Positions 35,641-47,695 of a stretch of DNA of 64,000 nt are shown here, piece after piece (within the stretch, counting starts at the first letter, position 1; each line of letters begins with the position of its first letter). A program made the translations under genes and the position numbers. The stretch is from the NCBI GenBank assembly GCA_016801885.1, contig CM028885.1, positions 1,052,955-1,116,954 of the forward strand, given 5' to 3'. This DNA comes from Toxotes chatareus (taxonomy: Eukaryota; Chordata; Actinopteri; Toxotidae). A model generated the notes under the pieces. It did no database searches and was not told the DNA's origin. It saw only the letters and a program-made list of their open reading frames with translations.

Positions 35641-36326
35641 TTGGCCTGAACTGATTTACATTTCTTTATCTTCAACTCAAACTAATATAATTAGTATAAA
35701 ATAAAATATAGGTTAAATTATTTAATTCCTTCATTTGTCCCCCATTTCTGACACGTACAACACAAAATCTGATTGATGTATTTTAATTATAAATGAATAA
35801 AAACTCACCTAAATATATATATATCACATATGTATATGTACATCCATACACACATGCATATATATTGAACATGGAACTCATCAACAGTGATCTGTATAAA
35901 CTCAACAACAACAAGACTTACTCATGAATATAGAGAAAAACTGCCTTTAAAGGCTGTGCTGTTTCAGGCAACAAAGATAAGGCAAGGTATGACCAGTTAA
36001 GACTAAACAAAAAAACTTTGGTTTTACCATTAATGGCAATATCTAATGCCTACAAACACAAAACAAGAAACAATGAAACAAACATATGCATGTTCAACAC
36101 ACATATGGTAGAACCTGAGACAAAAATGCTGTCTTTAGAAAGTCTTTGAATCTAGTCACAGCCTATCCGTGGTAACACACTTCAAGAACAAGAAAAACAC
36201 CCATGATGACTGTCACTGGCTGTGTGGACACATGTTGTCCACTGTTGTCCTTTATGAAAACAGCTTGATTTTCAGTTGCTGTATCTTTGCATTCAGCTTG
36301 TGTCCATCCAAGTGCATAATGATCTT

Positions 36327-39048
36327 CTAGAAAAACTTAAGGTTTTCACAAAAGGCTAGATCAAGGGTATAAATGAGCCCAAACAGCATGATGAACCCTA
36401 TGATGACACTGCCAAGGTTGTTGAGGACTTTAATGCCCTCAATCACAACTCCCACATCCTGTGGCTCCTCATGTCCATCTCTTCGGATTGTGTAAATCCC
36501 CATGACTGTGGTAGTGATGTCCCTCTCTGCATCCTCAGCTGCAGAAGGCTGAACACAAACACAGAAATCAAATGTAATTAAAATGCTAAACAACAGACAG
36601 AAAACCATATACAAAATATGTTACTACAGTTACTACATACAGCAGTTGAGAACAGCAGCTCAAAAAACAGGTGCCAGTTCTAAGGTGGCTGAAGCCTTTA
36701 ACACGTGATCTAAGATACCTCACAAGTGGTAACATTATGTTAGCAGCTTAATGGCTAACATTCCGTTCATTCAGTTGTAAAGCTGTGCAACTGCAGTGAT
36801 TCCTTTTGAATCCACCACAGAAAATATTTAGCAAAACTCAAGAGAGAGAAACCAAATCTATCCCTACTTTAAAACACAGGTGTCTCCGTGCGTATCTTTA
36901 TTTTTACATGATAATTTACAGTGTCTACAGTGACTACTATGTGTCACTAGGTTGCAGTAATGTCCTGACAAGTAAAATAGAGGGGCCAGATTTCAGTAAA
37001 TGCAGAAAATATAGAAAAAATGCGAGTTAAAGTATTTTTTATCTTGCATGTTTACATTAGCAATATATATGGGTAACAATTATACAACATGAGACATAAT
37101 ATAATAAAAAATACTAAGAATAAGAAACCTACCAAATATTCCTTGAAAAACACATCCGGGTCTTGACATCGACAACAAGGCTTCGCAGGATGCACCCCCT
37201 CCTTACGTTAATGTCGTCGCACTAAAACATGGGTGACAAAAAAATACGTGGCTGTGACGGTGGTGCAGGGATTAGAGAAGTGTGAAGATCAGTGGGTTTT
37301 TGGGCTGTCAATATATGTGAAAAAAAAAACATATATATATTAAATTGTAAAAGAGAGCAGACATTAAACTGTGAAAATTATAACTGCAGTAGGCAGATTC
37401 GAGAAATTAGTAAGATCATGCAAGATTTGCACATTTTTTTGACTAAACCAAGCACCACTCAACTTGCGAGAGCTGTCTTTTGGCACGGTGCATTGCAGTG
37501 CATTCTTGTAGTTGCAGTTTTTCTCCCTTTAGGGAAAGAGCAAATACCACTGCCCCTTTTCTCTAATTATGTAGCACCAATGTCCTAGTGTTATCGAAAC
37601 ACCATATTTCCAGCTGTGAAATACTTCTTTACAAGAAAAAACTTAAACACCACAATACAGTGAAGGTTTGTTTGTTGCATTTATACTAACCAAGTCTTTC
37701 ATTGCTAGGATGCACTTGATCTTTTGCCCCTTAACTCCACTTTTGCTCTGGAAGATCAGCATCAGCTTGTCTGAGAAGTGGTCCATCTGTGATAGGAACT
37801 TTGATTGCAGTGGCTTGGTGGTGATCCGCAAGAACTCCGCATTCACCTGAAAATTTTTCATCAGTGAACATGTTGTCATGTATTGTCAAGTATTGGCATA
37901 AATGAATGCAGGATTATTGCAAAACTACAGCCATTAATCACCATGGACAATAATAAAAACTGATAACACACAAATATTAACTTACTTCACTCTGCTCAAA
38001 CAGGGCAGGCCGTCTCTTTTTGAAGTCTCCTACCATAGGCCTCTGCTCCACAACCTCAAGGCGTCTGTGGGAGGTTTTCTCCATCTTTGCCTTAATCACA
38101 ACTTCGCTGTCACGCTTTTTCAGTTCTGACAAAATACCAATTCTCTCGTTCTCCAAGCTCTCTGCAGTTTCACCTTTTGGGTGAAGAGGAATATAGTTAA
38201 CCTCAGCTTTTCCTGGCTTCTTGATATTTGCTGCAGCTTTGCCTTGGCCTTCTCGCTAGTGTTTCAAGGAATTTACACAGATCTCAGGATGACAGAGTCT
38301 CCCGAGTTTTGTTCGCTAATTTTGCGTATTGTACTGTAGAGACTGTTTCCATCCCCAAAATCCTGTCTTTGATCTGAGCTGCCCCAAACAAGGATGGGTC
38401 CTTGTCAAAGCCTCTGCTACCTTTTCATACTGATAGTCTGATAGTGGGTATTTAGTGTACTTCATCATTTCTTGAGCTAGTCCATCAAGAATGATCCCTT
38501 TTAGCTTTGCCAGGGCCAGGGCTAAAGTAGGTTCCATTTGTCTCAAATTCAGTATTCTTTTGCTGTAGCTCAAATTCAACCTCATAGGTGAATTTAGGGA
38601 CCACAAAGACTGTGGGCCAGAAGGACAATCCTGAGAGCTGAAATTCTGAGGATGAATGTGGGGTTGATGTGCACAGCGTATCATTGCTGCTTGATGAGGC
38701 TACTGACAAAGAAGAAAAGGTGTCAGCATTTGGGCTAGTGGTATTTGAAGCCTCATCAGATGGTTCTACTGGGTACAAAGTGATGTAGGACTCCACAGGT
38801 GGCGTGAGAGGCGTGTATATTACTTTGAGTGTGCTCTTATTTTGAATTTCAGACACCGAAGTTAGATTCATGAACTCATTAAAATCTGAATCCAAGAACT
38901 GCAAACGAAAGTCCTCATGCAACTGACAGCATGTCTTTAATTGATGATGCAGTTCGTCCACTGTTTCTGGAATTCCAGGAACTAAGTGCAATTTTCTTGA
39001 GTGAGATCCATCACCAAAGATGACCCAAAGAACAGCTGGATCTGCCAT
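36327..39048 (-). pseudogene. Transposon D ORF2: PB1/SAMD3-like, frameshifted
   Basis: Exon 1 starts at 39048 (MADPAVLWVIFGDGSH) and runs to a donor at 37981-37985. It includes the PB1-like start, FLDSDFNEFMNL, WPTVFVVPKF, YTKYPLSDYQYE, RTHPCL and WGWKQSLQYN. The frame changes near 38485-38530, and further breaks follow. Exon 2 (37691-37846, 156 nt) has the same size as in B and intact borders. Exon 3 lies at about 37134-37215, with a frame slip. Exon 4 (36548 to about 36327) carries VGVVIEGIKVLNN and LFGLIYTLDLAF and ends early. The gene is dead but has a conserved exon structure. Confidence 0.68.
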
Positions 39049-39419
39049 TGTGGAACACCCTGAATCATGATCTGAAACAACAGAGAAGTAGAACAAGAAA
39101 AGAATACATAAGCAATATATATTAACTGCAAATTAACATATTTTTAGATTTTGCAAGAGCCAGATATCCAAAATCCAAACTATTTTAGTGGAGCCTGACT
39201 GATACTTATTTTTTAAGGCCAAACTCATGCACAGTTTTTGGAATGATCCTTCAAATACAGTTGACACATGGCTATTTTACAGCCTAAAATATACTTTACA
39301 GTCTGAAATGCATGTTTATCAGCATATTGGACAACACTGATACAATATGTCTGTAATCAGGCTAATATCATGAAATTGATAGATCTGTTGGGCTCCACTG
39401 TTCATATTCAACAATGTCA

Positions 39420-41085
39420 CTAACCTTTAACGATTACAAATCTTTCCAACATTACCATGTGCAAACCCCCTACAAGGTATTTCACAAAGGGATATTGGTC
39501 ATCCAAGTCACCAAGCTCAATTAGGGCAACCTCTCTAGTAGGCGATGTGGACAGTTCAAAGCCACCATAATGCTCCCTATACCATGCACAAACTTTTCTC
39601 ACAGCTTCTCCTTTACAATGCACAGTTGAATTATCTCATTAAATTTTGGAAGTCCATCTGCAGATCCATGTACAATAAGCTACTCTAACATATACCACTG
39701 TAAGACAAATGTTTTGCCATACGGACCTCAGTCACCTCTGGGTGTCTCTGATGCAGTTTAGATCTTACTCCCTCACTAAGGACATCCACATGCATGAATG
39801 AGACATCTGTGACCTCCAAGAATGAATTCTTGATGGTGGAGGCAAGCATAAACTGATATTCAATAGCTAGCGCTTAGAATGCTTAGAATCAAACCTCATT
39901 GTCCACAATGCCACCAGAGGGCCAAAGCAACAAATCAGTTGTGGATATTGCTCTAAATAGTGGTGTTTAGGTAGGAGCTTAACATGTGGAAAGAGTTCCA
40001 GATAGCGCTCTCTGTGATCATAGATCTGAGCCTCAAGATATGCAGTGGTCTCATCTGTGTGTACAGGGGCCACAACCAACTCAACAATATCCTTAAGATC
40101 CAGAATCACCAGCCATGCTGGTTCATCTTCTGCTACAATATGCCCAATCACAAAGGGAAGAAATCTTAACAATGCCCAATTTTCATGTGCGTTGCCACCT
40201 ACAGTGTTGCTAGATGTGTGAAATCAAGAGTGAAGTATTTTTTTGAGATCAAATAATACAGCGTGCAAGATCGACTGGAACAACACCCTCATAGAGGTCA
40301 TGCACAATATCAGGAGGATAGTCAGTGCTTACATGAAAATGGGAAAGGTGCTCTGTTAAAACCCTGTTTTTTGACACCACAGCAAACAGATGCACTTTCC
40401 TGAGCAGACAGGACATGAACATTATGGGTATCTCTGGTTCTAAGTTGGAAAGCACCAGACTTCACATCCTTGGTCTGAAATTCTGATTTATCTCCTGTAC
40501 AAAATCTACATATTAACCCGCCAGAAAAACTCTCAACAAAACCCCCTATTGCATGGGCACCAAGATTATCAGCAATTACACACTGCACAGAACCTTTAAC
40601 AAATTGACCAACCTGTGGAATAAAGACTCCGTGCTGTTCTAGTATGCTCAAGTCTCGCAAGAGTGGCTCCAACACTCTACTATAGCCATAGGCCTTGACA
40701 TCATCTGATTTGCAAAGAACAGCTAAATAGATTGAGCTTAGTTTTGCATGGGAACCTGGTGACACCACAGAGCTTGTGATTTTTACGAGATGTTCCCAGA
40801 GGGTTACAAATCTCAAAATCATCAACATAAAGATGAACTGCTATTCTAAAACCTTCACTAGACAGAAAAGAATTTTGTTTAAAGTACTCACCATCTCTTA
40901 TGGTACGGTACTCTTGTAGGCAAGACAATCGTGGGTTTTGAATTCCTGGAGTTTCAAGATGATCAAGGATACCTTTATGAGAAAGTAACTGCTGCAAAGA
41001 TTTTAACAGTGATATGTAATGAAATGTCCTTTTCCTTTGGGCATCTAGTATGTATTCAACTGGCTCCACAACCGTAAAATGAGAA
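39420..41085 (-). pseudogene. Transposon D ORF1, transposase core, multiply frameshifted
   Basis: The minus-strand remainder of ORF1, from EPVEYILDAQRKR (about 41069) to the C-terminus at 39420. Readable blocks in changing frames are LYVDDFEICNPLGTSR, IADNLGAHAIGGFVESFS, CRFC, VHDLYEGVVPVDL, VLDLKDIVELVVAPVH, LPKHHYLEQYPQ and TMRFDSKHS. The catalytic-looking D, D, CxxC and HDLxEG motifs are conserved even though the frame is broken at least four times. At the right edge the coding sequence stops abruptly at the Gypsy junction. Confidence 0.72.
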
Positions 41086-41104
41086 GTGTAGTGAAGAAGA
41101 GAAG

Positions 41105-43450
41105 TCAGAAGTATAGGGCTCTAACCACCGCATGGTGGACTTCTGGACATGGAGCTTGTAAGGCTTCCTGCAGCGGCTTTGGGAGCACTGTACCCGGGAC
41201 CATGGTCTGGAGATCTACCGCCACCTCGGCTGGATGCATGCGGGACAAAGCATCCGCGTTTGCATTATTCCTGCCCGGGCGGTATTGGATTTCAAAATCA
41301 AATGATGCCAGTTGGGCTACCCAACGCTGCTCCAAGGCACCAAGATGACAGGTGGCTCAGTGGGTTATTGTCTGTGAAGACAACACACTGGTGACCAAGC
41401 AACAAATCCCGAAACTTCTCGGTCATGGCCCACTTCAGGGCCAAAAACTCCAACTTCATGGAGCTGTAATTAGCAGAGTTACGCTCTGTGGGCCTCAAAC
41501 CTCGACTGGCAAAAGCAATGGGTCTGACCTCCTTGCTCCTGGGAGAGTACCGCGCCCAAGCCTCCATGGCTAGCATCCACCTCCAGAATAAAAGGGAGGG
41601 AAAAGTCTGCAAAAGCAAGCACAGGTGCTGTTGTGAGCTTGGCCTTTAGGGCTTCACAGCTCTGCTGATGTTTGTCATTCCAATGCTTGGACACCTGATG
41701 TTCCGACTGTTTGGATTTTGAACCCCTAAGCTCCGCTACCAACCGATGTAGAGGGGCAGCCAACTTGGCAAAACCCTCCACGAAAGGCCGGTAATAACTA
41801 GCATTCCCCAGAAAAGACTGCAGCTCCATAATGGTAGTGGGGGGTTGCCAGTTGGCTACCACCTCCACTTTACTTGGGTCAGTGGATACGCCGTTGGCAG
41901 AAATGACATGCCCCAAATAACGCACCTCTCGCTGGAAAAAGAAGCATTGGAACAGCTTGGCCTTCAGACCCTCTTGCTGCAACCGCTGTAGCACCAACTC
42001 CAGCCTCTCCAGATGTTGCTGAAAGGAAGAGGAGAAAACCACGATGTTGTCCAGCTACAAAAGCAAGGCCCTACACTGCTGGTCTCCAAAAATCCTTTGC
42101 ATGAGGTGCTGGAAGCTGCTAGGTGCATTACACAGCCCAAAAGGCATGCGGTTCCACTCAAACAATCCAAAAGAGGTAAAGGAGGCAATTTTATATCGGT
42201 CAGCCTCTGCGACCGGCACCTGATTGTACCTGCTGGCTAAATCCATTGTGGAAAACCAGCAGGCCCCAGTCAGCGCATCCAAGGACTCCTCAATATGAGG
42301 AAGAGGAAAGGCGTCCTTTCTGGTCCTGCTGTTGAGCTGGCGGTAGTCTACACACAAGCGTAGACTACCATCCTTCTTTTTAACCAGCATGATGGGTGAG
42401 GCATAGGGGCTGCTGCTTTCCCTGATGACCTGAGCACAGAGTAACTGACTGATGTGCTCTTTGGCCAGCTCATACTCTGAAGGTGGAATGCGCCTGTAGT
42501 GCTGTCGGACGGGCGTGTCATCCACAAGAGGAATCTCATGTGCTATCAGGTCAGTACAACCTAAATCACCGTCATGAGTGGAAAAGACAGACGCATACTT
42601 CTGAAGAAGAGTCCGCACACCATTCTGCTCCTCAGCAGATAAGGTGGACAAGTTGGCTGGGTCAATCTGATCAAATGGTGTAGGAGCTGCAACTTGGGAG
42701 GCCACTGTCGCCACACCAGAAGGGACCTCGGTGACACCAGCAGGCAGACTCACTACGCAGACCTCAGCCAAGGCACCTACGGCTGTTTGGGGATACAGCA
42801 GCACGTCAGAGGAGCCGACATTGACAATGGGGATGTACGCAGTTCCACCTTCGACTCGGACCAGTGCTGGAGATGCCAGCAGCCCGGCAGGAAGGCCAGA
42901 GTCTGAAGGCTCAAAGAGCACAGTAGCACATGAGTGCTGGATCGAGCATGTGGCGGGCACGATTTTCATCGTGCCGCCAGGGATACGGCAAGCCTTCTTG
43001 CCACACACCCTGACCTGAACTGAATCTTGAGAGGAAGAGTCCACAGTGGCCTGATGACACCTTTGCAAAGCCTGCACCACGGGTTCTGGTGCTTCAGTGA
43101 CAGTGGGCATCTCAAACAAAGCAAGTCCATGCTGCCCAAATAGCCTGCTGTAGCATCTACAAATGACATTCATTCCCAACACCCGGAGCCGGTGGGGACA
43201 TCTGGGCCGGAGGGTCCTTGACCACCAATACCCCACACCCTGGCAATGACCTACCACAGAGCTCTACTTCAAGCTCCAAATAGCCAAGGTAGGGGATAGA
43301 CAGCCCATTGGCAGCTCTAAGCTCAAGCCAATGGCAGGATCGAAGCTTCTCCTGGCCCCAAGGCTCAAAATGCTGGCGGAAGAAGCTCTCTGTGACAGTA
43401 GACCCCATTGACCAAGGTATCCACCAAGCAAGGGACCATCGCTCCCCCCA
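41105..43450 (-). pseudogene. Gypsy pol (protease, RT, RNase H), inactivated
   Basis: Minus strand. The protease region (about 43450-43260) is degraded, with ESFFRQHFEPWGQ downstream of the expected catalytic site. RT spans about 42700-41700: LCAQVIRESSSPYASPIML, KKDGSLRLCVDYRQLN, FPLPHIEESLDALTG, FSTMDLASRYNQVPV and FGLCNAPSSFQHLM. The RT catalytic motif is damaged at about 42050, where a stop and an LDN replace the usual [YF]xDD. RNase H (41618-41298) includes PIAFASRGLRPTERNSANYS and VVFTDNNPLSHL. The end of RNase H (41335-41105) includes the IQYRPGRNNANADALSRM motif. Frameshifts separate the blocks, and the integrase is absent. Confidence 0.78.
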
Positions 43451-43567
43451 TAGCTACCTCTAAGTGCAGGCAAGCTGAAATGAGCTTAGCTTCATCCCTG
43501 TCCCCTGAAAGTACTGGTGAGCCACTGGTTGCTCCCCCCGAACTTTGGCTCTGCAGTTCGGCGGGCG

Positions 43568-44530
43568 CTAGTTTTCTGCCTGCTGTGCTGGCTCACGCTG
43601 CATACCAGGCCGAGATGGAGCAGGTGCAAAAGACTGAGGGCGAGGAGGAATACGTGCCCCTTCACACTCCCTGGCAAAGTGGCCAGGCTGCTGACACCAT
43701 CTGCAGATTACAGTGCCACGGTTAGGGGGACGACTACGCGGCGGAGCGCTCCGCAGCTGAGCAATACTCTCGGTAAGTCTATTAAGCTGTTCCTGCTGTA
43801 ATCTCAACATCTCTCTCACCTCACAAAGCCTATTGGTCTGAGCTGAGCTAGCCCCAGAGGGGGTACTCCGTATCTCATACTGCAGACCCAACACTGAAGG
43901 AACAGAGTGGCTTCGGCTCTGCACACCTCCTGGCAGCCCCTCCCGCTCCCATCTAAGTGCCTCTGTCCTAACTTCAAGTAGAGAAACAGTAGGCTGACGG
44001 CGCACAAATTGTTTAAGTTCACGGTGAAGTGGGCCGTCAATCACATTCTCAATAAACTGATCACGCAAGAACACTTCAGCATTTAGCATCTCACTCGGAG
44101 CACTCTTTTTTATAGATGCCATCAGGCTCATCAGTGCGAGGGAGAACTCCTGAAGCGTCTCTCCCTCTTGCTGCAGGCGAGAAAAAAATGCTTCCTGTAA
44201 GGACACATAAGACTCAGAACAGCCATAAAGCTCACGCAAAACCGCAATAATTTTAGCTAGATCACTGCGTTCTGCACTAGAGCGATATTTTATCTCCTCA
44301 CGTGCCTTACCCTCCAAGTGATCAAGGTGGACACTTCCTGTCTCGGGGCACCAAGATCAGCCTCTCCGCTGGAGAGCGCTAGAAGTGGATGGAACAGGAA
44401 GGGGCTCAGTGAGAGTGGACGGTGCGATGCTAGGATCAGGCACGGCCGCAGCCTGTTCCTGCCACAACCTCGCATTCTCTGCCCTCAACTGTGTCACTAA
44501 TTCCCTCAATTCCTGTAGCTCTCCCTCCAT
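43568..44530 (-). pseudogene. Gypsy gag with CCHC zinc knuckle, frameshifted
   Basis: The start is at 44530 (MEGELQELRELVTQL), with a coiled N-terminus. The frame changes near 44320-44360, where part of the usual Gag seems to be missing. The main block (44317-43568) has the capsid-like LQEAFFSRLQQEGETLQEFS segment and FLRDQFIENVIDGPLHRELK. It ends with a CRWCQQPGHFAREC zinc knuckle, which binds RNA in related elements. A proline-rich tail follows. Confidence 0.75.
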
Positions 44531-44754
44531 GATCTCACAAGTATAACCAGCTACAAATACTAGCGTTAAGGCTACGGACAAACACCAACAGGAAACCCAC
44601 TGCTGCTTCGCCTCCCAACACCCAACCTTAGATACAGGCAGTCACACACAATACAATCAGTTCAGAGCAATCAAAGAAAAAAAGAAATAACTTTTTAAAA
44701 ATGAACACACGTCTCCACCTTCCCTAAACTGATCCTGCCGACAACGCCAAGTTG

Positions 44755-45930
44755 TGGCGAAATGGGGGGAGGGGTAGTAGGATAAATATACTAAAAGTAG
44801 GAGTCCAACAACGCCACCTTGGGAATTTCACCCAAGGAATATTAATATAAGTCTAACGGGCACTAGCAAACTCCAAAACACTCAGGGCACTAAGGTCTGT
44901 TCAATGAAGAAAGGGCGGGAGACGTGGTTCCAAAATCAAAAAGGATTACAACTTTTATTAACAAAAAATTGAGCAATGGTAAAAACAATAAGCTAAAATG
45001 ACTGACCCCCACCTGGTGACGGAGGCTTACCGGCCGTGGGGAGGGCTGAAACGGGGGGTCAAGGAGTCCAAAAAAAATAGGGAACACCCCAATCATACGT
45101 GCCACGCACACAGCAAACGGTGAAGTGCAGAAAAACCTTAAACCACAGAACCACACAGCATACGAGGACACCACCAACCAGGACACTGCCACCACCACCA
45201 CCTTCGGCCGTCAGCACTAGGGGAACAAGAAAACACAGTTAAAAGGGTCGCCAGTCAAAATAAACCCTCAACAAGAAAAACAAGAAACAAACCAAAAAAA
45301 GAAAAGACAACAATAAAAGAAAACAACTCAAAAACAATCTTATTTCTGGCTAAAGATGCTAAACTAAACCAGAAATAAACACAGTCTTTAACAAAAATAA
45401 CAAAATAAACCACTATCATAAACGACCAACAGAAATAGATGGAAACAGATTTAAAATAGCTCAAACCTCTTTCCAAAAACACACGCATGCACACTCCCGC
45501 ACCAGCATGCACACACAGTTCAGAGAAGCGACAGCCAAAGCGGTCGTCACAGTAAGCCACCGGAAGCTATATGGCTTGCACCGAAGCAACCAGCAGCCAC
45601 TGCTGCAGAAGACAGCGGGCCGACAAAACAGTCACCAGCGAAGCCGTCCCCAATGAAGCCGCCCAGGTGAAGCACACGCCGGCGAAACACACACCGGCGG
45701 ATGAAGCGACAAACAGACCCCGGAACGTAGCCGCAGCCAGAACAAAGGGAAGTCATGGCACCAACAGAATCTGCTAAAACGACAAAGTATAAAAAACTTA
45801 TCCATAAAGTTGCCTAGATTTGAATAAAAACACATATGCTGGCGTTATCACGGGTCTACCTGCACTCGGACAGGAGAGGAGATGCAGCACCCCGGAAGTG
45901 AGCGGGCCTCAAGCCAGGAAAGAGAGAGAG
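44755..45930 (-). repeat. Gypsy 5' LTR (right edge approximate)
   Basis: The inner edge is defined by TTGTGGCGAAATGG next to the primer-binding-site-like sequence. An AATAAA on the minus strand at about 44954 is a suitable polyadenylation signal. U3-like pyrimidine/purine-rich sequence continues right to about 45930, where a hAT element begins. No second LTR is found in the window. The long open frames in it are not genes. Confidence 0.5.
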
Positions 45931-45941
45931 AACAAAGAAGG

Positions 45942-46677
45942 TAGTGGTGGGCGTATCGATCCAACTATCGATAGTATCGATACCAAGTTACTACTACCCT
46001 ACTAATACTAGCCTGGTGATTCTTTACTTTAAGCTCCACTCTTGTTTGCAATGCTGCGGTTTCAGCAAAGAGGAAACAGCCAGGTCGCCGGACTAGCCGC
46101 TCCTGTGTCAGTGCAGAGCAGGCACACTTTGCCCCCCCTCCTAGATGTTGCGCAAAGCAAACAAGCAAGTTGCCCGCTCAGGTTCATCAGCACAGGGAGA
46201 AAATACAACAGAAAAATGGCACAGAGGAAGAGGAGCGCCGTGTGGCTGTATTTTCAAGCCAAAAACGAGACAACAGCAAAATGTGGGATTTGTAAAAAGC
46301 TAGTCAGGTATAGCGGAAACACTATTATTTATATTTTCACCAGTTGTTGAGAAATTTTTTTACTTGTTTTAATTTGTTTACTGGTTTGTGTGCACTTTTT
46401 ATTTAAGATTTTTCTGAAAAAAATTTGATAATAAAGCATTTTCTATTTAATTATAAACTTTGTCCTAATTCTGTCCTGGGTTTTAACTATTTAATAATAA
46501 GAAAAGAAACATTACAAAAAACTTAAGGTCATGAAAATTAATTGAGATTTAGCAATTCAATGACGCATCCACCTTATTTATTGAAAAGTATCGGTATTGG
46601 TTTCAGTATCTGCGATCCTGGCCCGTATTTACTTGGTATCGGATCAATACCAAAATATGCAGTATCGCACACCACTA
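45942..46677 (+). mobile_element. Internally deleted hAT transposon
   Basis: The ends TAGTGGTGGGCGTATCGATC (left) and TAGTGGTGTGCGATACTGCA (right, reverse complement) form a typical hAT inverted repeat. The interior keeps a BED-finger coding start (MAQRKRSAVWLYFQAK, then CGICKKLVRYSGNT at about 46216-46332) and then passes straight into 3' subterminal sequence. It is a 736-bp non-autonomous copy. The bases directly to the right are an L2 tail rather than the matching 8-bp duplication. Confidence 0.8.
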
Positions 46678-46768
46678 AAAGTGCTTGCTCTGGGTCTCTG
46701 TAAAGCGCTTTGAGACAATTTTGATTGTGGAAGGCGCTATATAAATAAAATTGAATTGATTTGAATTA
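46678..46768 (+). repeat. L2-like LINE 3' end, 5'-truncated
   Basis: AGTGCTTGCTCTGGGTCTC, then AAAGCGCTTTGAGACAA and GGCGCTATATAAATAAAA with a (TTGAA)n-like tail, is the same 3' end as that of the LINE at 59690-59790. It abuts the hAT element directly. Confidence 0.8.
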
Positions 46769-46875
46769 AAAGAAGGAAACCACCCTCTTCTATTATTCTC
46801 GCCCCCTACTCTGATAGGCCAATGAGCCTGGCAGTTCTCGCATGCGTTACACAACAGCAGCAGAGCATGCCGCTA

Positions 46876-47695
46876 CAATAGTATTGTGTACGTTTATAAG
46901 CAGTAGCAAGAGGGCCGTCCTTTGCAATAGCTATGCCTAATGGGTTAGATTTACATATAACAGCAGAAAGCTCATTAACCTCTGAATTTTCAACTTGTAG
47001 TTTATGACTCTGAAATACATCAGAAACTGTAGTTTTTGTCAAAGGCAAAGATTCTGTACTTATTACATAGTGAAGTTCAGAGAGGACCTCATCAATAACA
47101 GCTTTTGGAATGTGAACAATATTTTCCAACTTCAATAAAATACATGCTATTTTCTCTTCAATAACACTTGTCAAGTGTAACTCTGCAGGATCATAACAAC
47201 TTAGTGTTTCGTATTCATGATCTGTGTCTAGGGACTCTGTTAGCCCATCTGCAGAATTATCTAACTGATGCAAATCAGTGCTTGTACTGATGACATTTGC
47301 TTGTCCTTTAATGAATGTTGGCTGTGTTTCCTGTTCTTGTGTGTGTTAAATGTACTGTGTTTTCAACGTACAGCCAACACACATGGAACCGATTCATTAT
47401 GCCTGAGATGTCAATTTAGGTGTTGAAAAAAATCTCTTTCTGCTGCTAGTTCTCTGCAAGAACAGACATGACACTGGAATCTAGATGTATCTAATGGTTT
47501 TGGAGTTGGCTGTTTAGCATGACTTTTATATGTGTGATTTAATAGCTTACTCCATGTATCAAATGTACAAGGGCAATCTGTGTTTGGACATGGAAAGCGA
47601 TAACGACCCCTAAAATGCCCATGAATCTGCCTGAAATGCTGTAGCAACAAATACCTGCTAGCTAGTTCTACACTGCATTCTTTGCACCTCCACAT
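46876..47695 (-). pseudogene. Transposon D ORF1, zinc-finger and linker part
   Basis: The start is at 47695 (MWRCKECSVELASRYLLL), after a conserved TTTTCAG acceptor. Two fingers and part of a third are in frame (CPNTDCPCTFDTWSKLLNH, CHVCSCREL) up to 47411. The frame is then lost, and the linker resumes at 47273 (IEEKIACILLKLENIVHIPK, then KDGPLATAYKRTQYY). Coding ends at about 46876 where the nested insertions begin. The homologous continuation is at 41085. The sequence is closest to element B in this part. Confidence 0.72.

Larger units (their letters stand above)
41086..45930 (-). mobile_element. Truncated Ty3/Gypsy retrotransposon nested in transposon D
   Basis: On the minus strand, in order, are an LTR (about 45930-44755), a primer-binding-site-like TGGCGTTGTCGGCAGGATC right after it, gag (44530-43568), protease, reverse transcriptase and RNase H (43450-41105). 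The element then ends at the junction with transposon D. Integrase and the 3' LTR are missing, so a deletion followed or accompanied insertion. The right limit is approximate because the outer LTR edge is unclear. Confidence 0.75.

Noticed and set aside
45255..45835. Open frames of 67-101 aa inside the Gypsy LTR
   Set aside because: They are hydrophobic, low-complexity translations of U3-like sequence with no motif. The region is explained as an LTR.
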